NCBI GenBank assembly: GCA_013329135.1
Contig: DUKU01000024.1
Coordinates: 1 to 6,565 of the forward strand
Origin: Thermoplasmata archaeon
Lineage (GTDB): Archaea > Thermoplasmatota > Thermoplasmata > UBA10834
Length of the DNA: 6,565 nt
Direction: 5' to 3'
This document shows positions 5,991-6,565 of this stretch, piece after piece. The notes below the pieces were generated by a model. That model was not told where the DNA came from. It saw only the letters and a program-made list of their open reading frames with translations, and searched no databases. The translations under genes were made by a program, and so were the position numbers. Numbering within the stretch: position 1 is the first letter of the stretch; each line of letters begins with the position of its first letter.

Positions 5991-6565
5991 ATGACCGAGA
6001 CAGAGCAGGCCAAGATAGAGACCACGGCGGAGCCGACCGTCCCTGTTGCCCCTGAGGCGGTGCAACCGAAGGCCAAGAGCGGAGGCGTACGCGCTGCGTA
6101 CTTCGGCGTGCTCATGAAGCTCAAACCGAGGCCCACCAGGATCACCGTCTCCAAGAACGAGGCGAAGGTGGACTTCAGCCTGATCACCGAGATACCGAAG
6201 ATAGCCGAGTCGAACATCGACGAAGTCGAGATGAGCCCCATCAAACAGAACTACTCCTACGTCAGGATAAGATACGACAACAGGGCGAATGAGTACACCT
6301 ACGAGGTCATCGAGCCGAAACTGACCGATGACGAATCCGACGTCCTCGAGCTCCTGAAGGAGACACTGGTCGGCTCGGTCGATAAGATGTCTGATGCGGT
6401 GCACTCCGAGAAGGAGAAGTACCTCAGGAGGATCGTGGACGAGCTCATGAACAAGCTAGGCTTGACTCTCCACCCCATCTCAAAGGAGAAGGTGGTGTAC
6501 TTCGTCCTCAGGGACTTCCTCGGATACGGCACCATAGACGTCATGATGAACGACCCGAATGTCGA
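5991..6565 (+). CDS. Second type II/IV secretion system ATPase, N-terminal part (right edge open)
   Basis: The open frame runs from ATG 5991 off the window end without a stop (191 codons seen). Residues 1-~32 are a polar Ala/Pro/Glu-rich leader, followed by a basic stretch (K-L-K-P-R-P). A mixed region, a helical segment and then V-Y-F-V-L-R-D-F-L-G-Y-G-T-I-D followed by N-D-P-N-V come next. The last block is the conserved N-terminal domain signature of archaeal GspE/VirB11/TadA-type ATPases, just before their usual E-D-I. The Walker motifs would lie beyond the window, so the ATPase call is by family. GTGATC at 5982-5987 can serve as a ribosome-binding site; the GTG at 5982, overlapping the previous stop, is an alternative start. 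It differs from FlaI in its leader and N-terminal domain, so it is not a tandem duplicate. It may drive an adhesion or Tad-like pilus encoded downstream. Confidence 0.78.
   Translation, partial: MTETEQAKIETTAEPTVPVAPEAVQPKAKSGGVRAAYFGVLMKLKPRPTRITVSKNEAKVDFSLITEIPKIAESNIDEVEMSPIKQNYSYVRIRYDNRANEYTYEVIEPKLTDDESDVLELLKETLVGSVDKMSDAVHSEKEKYLRRIVDELMNKLGLTLHPISKEKVVYFVLRDFLGYGTIDVMMNDPNV

Noticed and set aside
5280..6404. 374-codon open frame on the minus strand
   Set aside because: It lies opposite the second FlaJ gene and the second ATPase, both with clear family motifs. Its translation shows no recognisable domain, and such long antisense frames are common in GC-rich coding DNA.

Overview
The window is wall-to-wall coding on the + strand. 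It is the core of an archaeal archaellum (archaeal flagellum, fla/arl) operon. The order is FlaF-type stator protein (left edge open), FlaG, FlaH, FlaI motor ATPase, and a FlaJ platform that is encoded as two separate genes. It ends in the first ~190 codons of a second secretion ATPase of the type II/IV (GspE/PilB/VirB11) superfamily, cut by the right edge. Intergenic gaps are 0-16 bases or overlaps, so this reads as one transcription unit. Its promoter, and any flagellin and switch (FlaC/D/E) genes, must lie outside the window. No RNA gene, mobile element or CRISPR is visible.

Organism: the gene set and order (F-G-H-I-J) are archaeal. The strong GGAGGTG and GGGGTGA ribosome-binding sites, moderately high GC, frequent AGG and ATA codons and mostly TGA stops fit a euryarchaeal-type lineage. 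Thermoplasmatota is my best guess, but that is an inference with low certainty.

Layout: 1-1171 flaF-like gene with a large inserted repeat domain; 1184-1621 flaG; 1638-2336 flaH; 2347-4032 flaI; 4016-5050 N-terminal FlaJ half; 5050-5985 C-terminal FlaJ half; 5991-6565+ second ATPase.

How they work together (known for the family): FlaF and FlaG form the stator complex anchored in the membrane and reaching the S-layer. FlaH is a RecA-fold ATP-binding regulator docked on FlaI. FlaI is the hexameric ATPase driving filament assembly and rotation. FlaJ is the polytopic membrane platform.

Two departures stand out. (1) The FlaF protein carries about 250 extra residues that look like a six-bladed NHL-type beta-propeller, inserted just before the last strand of its beta-sandwich; FlaG next door gives an internal reference for the uninterrupted fold. 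(2) FlaJ is split between its two T2SF units into two translationally coupled genes, TadB/TadC-like, followed directly by a second ATPase of the same superfamily. That suggests either a second type IV filament system fused to the archaellum operon or an unusual two-ATPase machine.
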